Position numbers and translations under genes: made by a program. A stretch of DNA of 64,000 nt from Phyllobacterium endophyticum (GTDB taxonomy: Bacteria > Pseudomonadota > Alphaproteobacteria > Rhizobiales > Rhizobiaceae), in the NCBI RefSeq assembly GCF_003010935.1, contig NZ_PGGN01000003.1, forward strand, positions 248,001 to 312,000. The letters are read 5' to 3'. The notes beneath the pieces were generated by a model, which was not told where the DNA came from, searched no databases, and was given only the letters and a program-made list of their open reading frames with translations. This document shows positions 62,319 through 64,000 of the stretch, piece by piece (positions within the stretch are counted from its first letter, which is position 1; each line of letters begins with the position of its first letter).

Positions 62319-63409
62319 GTATCGACACCCCCTCGGTCAATGCTACCGCACCCGATCCCACGAGCGCGGCGGCCGCGCGCCGTGACATCCTCCACAGGCT
62401 GCTGATGACGCTCGGCCCGATCCTGGCCGCACTGGTCATCGCCGGTTGCATCCTGCTTGCCGTCGGCGTCGACCCGCTCGCCTATTATGGCTATGTGTTG
62501 GAAAAGGGCCTGTTCTCGCCGCTTGGCATTCAGCAGACGCTGACGCGCATGGCGCCGCTGCTGTTTCTTGCCGCCGGTCTGATCGTGGCCTTTCGCGCCG
62601 GGATGTGGAATCTTGGCGGCGACGGCCAGTTCCTGCTTGGTGCCGTCACGGCAGCCGCCAGCGCTCCGGTGTTCGTCCAGTTGATGCCGGCCTGGCTGGC
62701 TCTCATCTGTTCGTTCCTGATCGCCGCAGCGGTAGCGATGATCTGGTCGCTGGTGCCGGCGCTGCTGCGGGGCTATCAGGGCGTCAACGAGATCATCACC
62801 ACGCTGATGATGACGTTCCTGGGCACCTCGCTTGCCAATGTTCTGGTCAAGCTTGTGTTTCGCGATCCCGGCACGACCGTTCCCCAGACACGCACGCTAC
62901 CGGTGGAGGACCGGCTGCCGCGCCTGTTCGATACGACCATCACCAGCGGGCTGCTGCTCGGCCTGGCAGCAATCATCATCGTGCATCTGGTGATGACGCG
63001 CACGGCGTTCGGGCTGAAACTGCGAATCGTCGGCGCCAATCCGCGAGCGGCGATTCATGCCGGGCTCGGCGTACCTGGTCTGACTGTTGCCGTCTTTGCC
63101 ATTTCCGCCGGGCTCGCGGGCCTTGCCGGTGCCGTCGACATCATCGGCGTGCAGGGCAATGTCCGCGCCGACTGGAACCCCGCTTACGGGCTGGCAGTCA
63201 TTCCGGCCGTGTTCCTCGCCCGCATGAACGGTTTTGCCGCCATAGGTTTCGTGTTCCTGCTTTCGGTGCTGTCGATCGGCGGCGAAAGCGCGGCACGGCG
63301 GCTTGGTGTGCCCAATCATTTCACACTGGTACTGGTCTCCATCGTGCTGATCGTGCTCGCTCTTGCCGAGTATGTCGACCACCGTTACAACCAGTCGAGA
63401 AAGGCTTGA
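62315..63409 (+). CDS. Nucleoside-type ABC transporter permease
   Basis: A 364-residue inner-membrane permease of the BPD_transp_2 class, with about nine helices. Conserved blocks are FRAGMWNLGGDGQFLLGA near 95, LLRGYQGVNEIITTLMMTF near 155 and GLKLRIVGANPRAAIHAGL near 240, as in YufP. It starts in the ATGA overlap with the ATPase and is followed 3 bp later by the second permease. Confidence 0.92.
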   Translation: MSIDTPSVNATAPDPTSAAAARRDILHRLLMTLGPILAALVIAGCILLAVGVDPLAYYGYVLEKGLFSPLGIQQTLTRMAPLLFLAAGLIVAFRAGMWNLGGDGQFLLGAVTAAASAPVFVQLMPAWLALICSFLIAAAVAMIWSLVPALLRGYQGVNEIITTLMMTFLGTSLANVLVKLVFRDPGTTVPQTRTLPVEDRLPRLFDTTITSGLLLGLAAIIIVHLVMTRTAFGLKLRIVGANPRAAIHAGLGVPGLTVAVFAISAGLAGLAGAVDIIGVQGNVRADWNPAYGLAVIPAVFLARMNGFAAIGFVFLLSVLSIGGESAARRLGVPNHFTLVLVSIVLIVLALAEYVDHRYNQSRKA

Positions 63410-63411
63410 GC

Positions 63412-64000
63412 ATGACCGGGCTATTCAGCGAAGTCTTTCTCGGCGCGCTCATGTTCGGCGCCGTCACCGCGGCCATCCCGCTGCTGCTGGCCGGCCTCGG
63501 CGAGCAGATGTCGGAAAAAGCCGGCGTGCTCAACATCGGCATCGAAGGCATGATGCTGGCCGGTGCCTATCTTGGCTTCGTCGGCGCGTTCTATTCCGGG
63601 TCGCTGTGGCTGGGATTCCTAACAGGTGCCGCCGGCGGCGTCGCGGTGGCGCTGATCATGGCGCTGCTCTGCGTGCGCATCGGGCTGAACCAGATCGTCA
63701 TCGGCATCGCGCTGACACTGGGTCTCGAAGGCCTGACGGCGCTGCTTCATCATTTCCAGTTCTCACGCAGCTATCCGCGCCTGCCAGCGGCGAACGCCAC
63801 CGTCATTCCGCTGCTGTCGGATATTCCTGTCATCGGACCTGCCTTCTTCAAGCATCACCTGATCGTCTATCTGGCGCTCGCGCTGGTGTTCGGCATGCGT
63901 TACCTTTATCGGCACACCCAGCTCGGCCTCAACCTGCAGGCGGCGGGCGACAAGCCGGCTGCGCTCGATGTCGCCGGTATCGATGTCATCAAGACCCGGA
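63412..64000 (+). CDS. Nucleoside-type ABC transporter permease, second subunit (partial)
   Basis: The first 196 codons of a YufQ-like permease that runs off the window. It has the conserved LAGLGEQMSEKAGVLNIGIEG segment, split by the membrane start, and RIGLNQIVIGIALTLGLEGL further on. It completes the BMP importer together with the previous permease. The full gene is usually about 310 codons, so roughly a third is missing. Confidence 0.9.
   Translation, partial: MTGLFSEVFLGALMFGAVTAAIPLLLAGLGEQMSEKAGVLNIGIEGMMLAGAYLGFVGAFYSGSLWLGFLTGAAGGVAVALIMALLCVRIGLNQIVIGIALTLGLEGLTALLHHFQFSRSYPRLPAANATVIPLLSDIPVIGPAFFKHHLIVYLALALVFGMRYLYRHTQLGLNLQAAGDKPAALDVAGIDVIKTR

Noticed and set aside
1-64000. 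CRISPR arrays, insertion sequences, phage genes, toxin-antitoxin pairs and anti-phage defence genes
   Set aside because: No regular spaced repeats, transposase or integrase motifs or known defence domains were seen on either strand.

Overview
The window reads as chromosome-type DNA of an alphaproteobacterium of the order Rhizobiales, most likely Mesorhizobium or a close relative. The evidence is the GC-rich codon use, many ABC importers each paired with catabolic genes, a rhizobial TolB/TPR regulator, and a vitamin B6 degradation locus whose proteins and gene order closely match, from memory, the characterised Mesorhizobium loti set. No alignment or database search was run; family calls come from reading motifs and lengths.

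Layout. 1-4.7 kb: tail of a sugar ABC permease, a sulfatase and a DUF4432 sugar-epimerase-like gene, then a decayed patch (remnants of an ABC exporter and an M20 peptidase) running into a Sua5-type tRNA-modification gene. 5-12.6 kb: a CHASE4/GGDEF/EAL protein, a divergent AraC/SDR pair, a TetR regulator with a well-formed promoter and operator, an exported protein that carries a second copy of that operator, a DUF308 membrane protein and a small conserved-type gene. 12.7-22.2 kb: an envelope-oriented block made of a membrane TolB/TPR regulator, a 25-bp palindrome, a DUF2092 protein, two tandem small exported paralogues, two DUF3604 metal-hydrolase-like proteins (the second frameshifted), a parvulin and a HupE/UreJ-type membrane protein.

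22.3-35.7 kb: a LysR regulator diverges from an 11-gene operon. The operon encodes a polyamine-type ABC importer, a HAD enzyme, a PuuB-like FAD oxidase, a GMC oxidoreductase, two aldehyde dehydrogenases, a tartrate/malate-type dehydrogenase and a cupin. This looks like uptake and oxidation of an amine or amino-alcohol whose identity cannot be read from sequence. 36.3-43.1 kb: a sugar ABC importer with a psicose/tagatose-3-epimerase-like enzyme, divergent from a LacI-type regulator, with repeated operators between them. 43.2-47 kb: a broken aldehyde dehydrogenase, an acetolactate-synthase-like enzyme, a cold-shock gene and gene-poor DNA.

47-64 kb: the vitamin B6 locus. Pyridoxine 4-oxidase and a GntR regulator lie on the minus strand. 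The amidohydrolase, MHPC oxygenase, DUF1185 protein, PEBP protein, HMPDC decarboxylase, 4-pyridoxate dehydrogenase and FHMPC dehydrogenase lie on the plus strand. Together they convert pyridoxine to pyridoxal, and 4-pyridoxate to succinate semialdehyde, acetate, ammonia and CO2. The steps from pyridoxal to 4-pyridoxate are not in the window. A ThiXYZ/SsuABC-like importer follows directly, then a BMP/nucleoside-type importer that runs off the end. Both are candidate vitamin B6 transporters.
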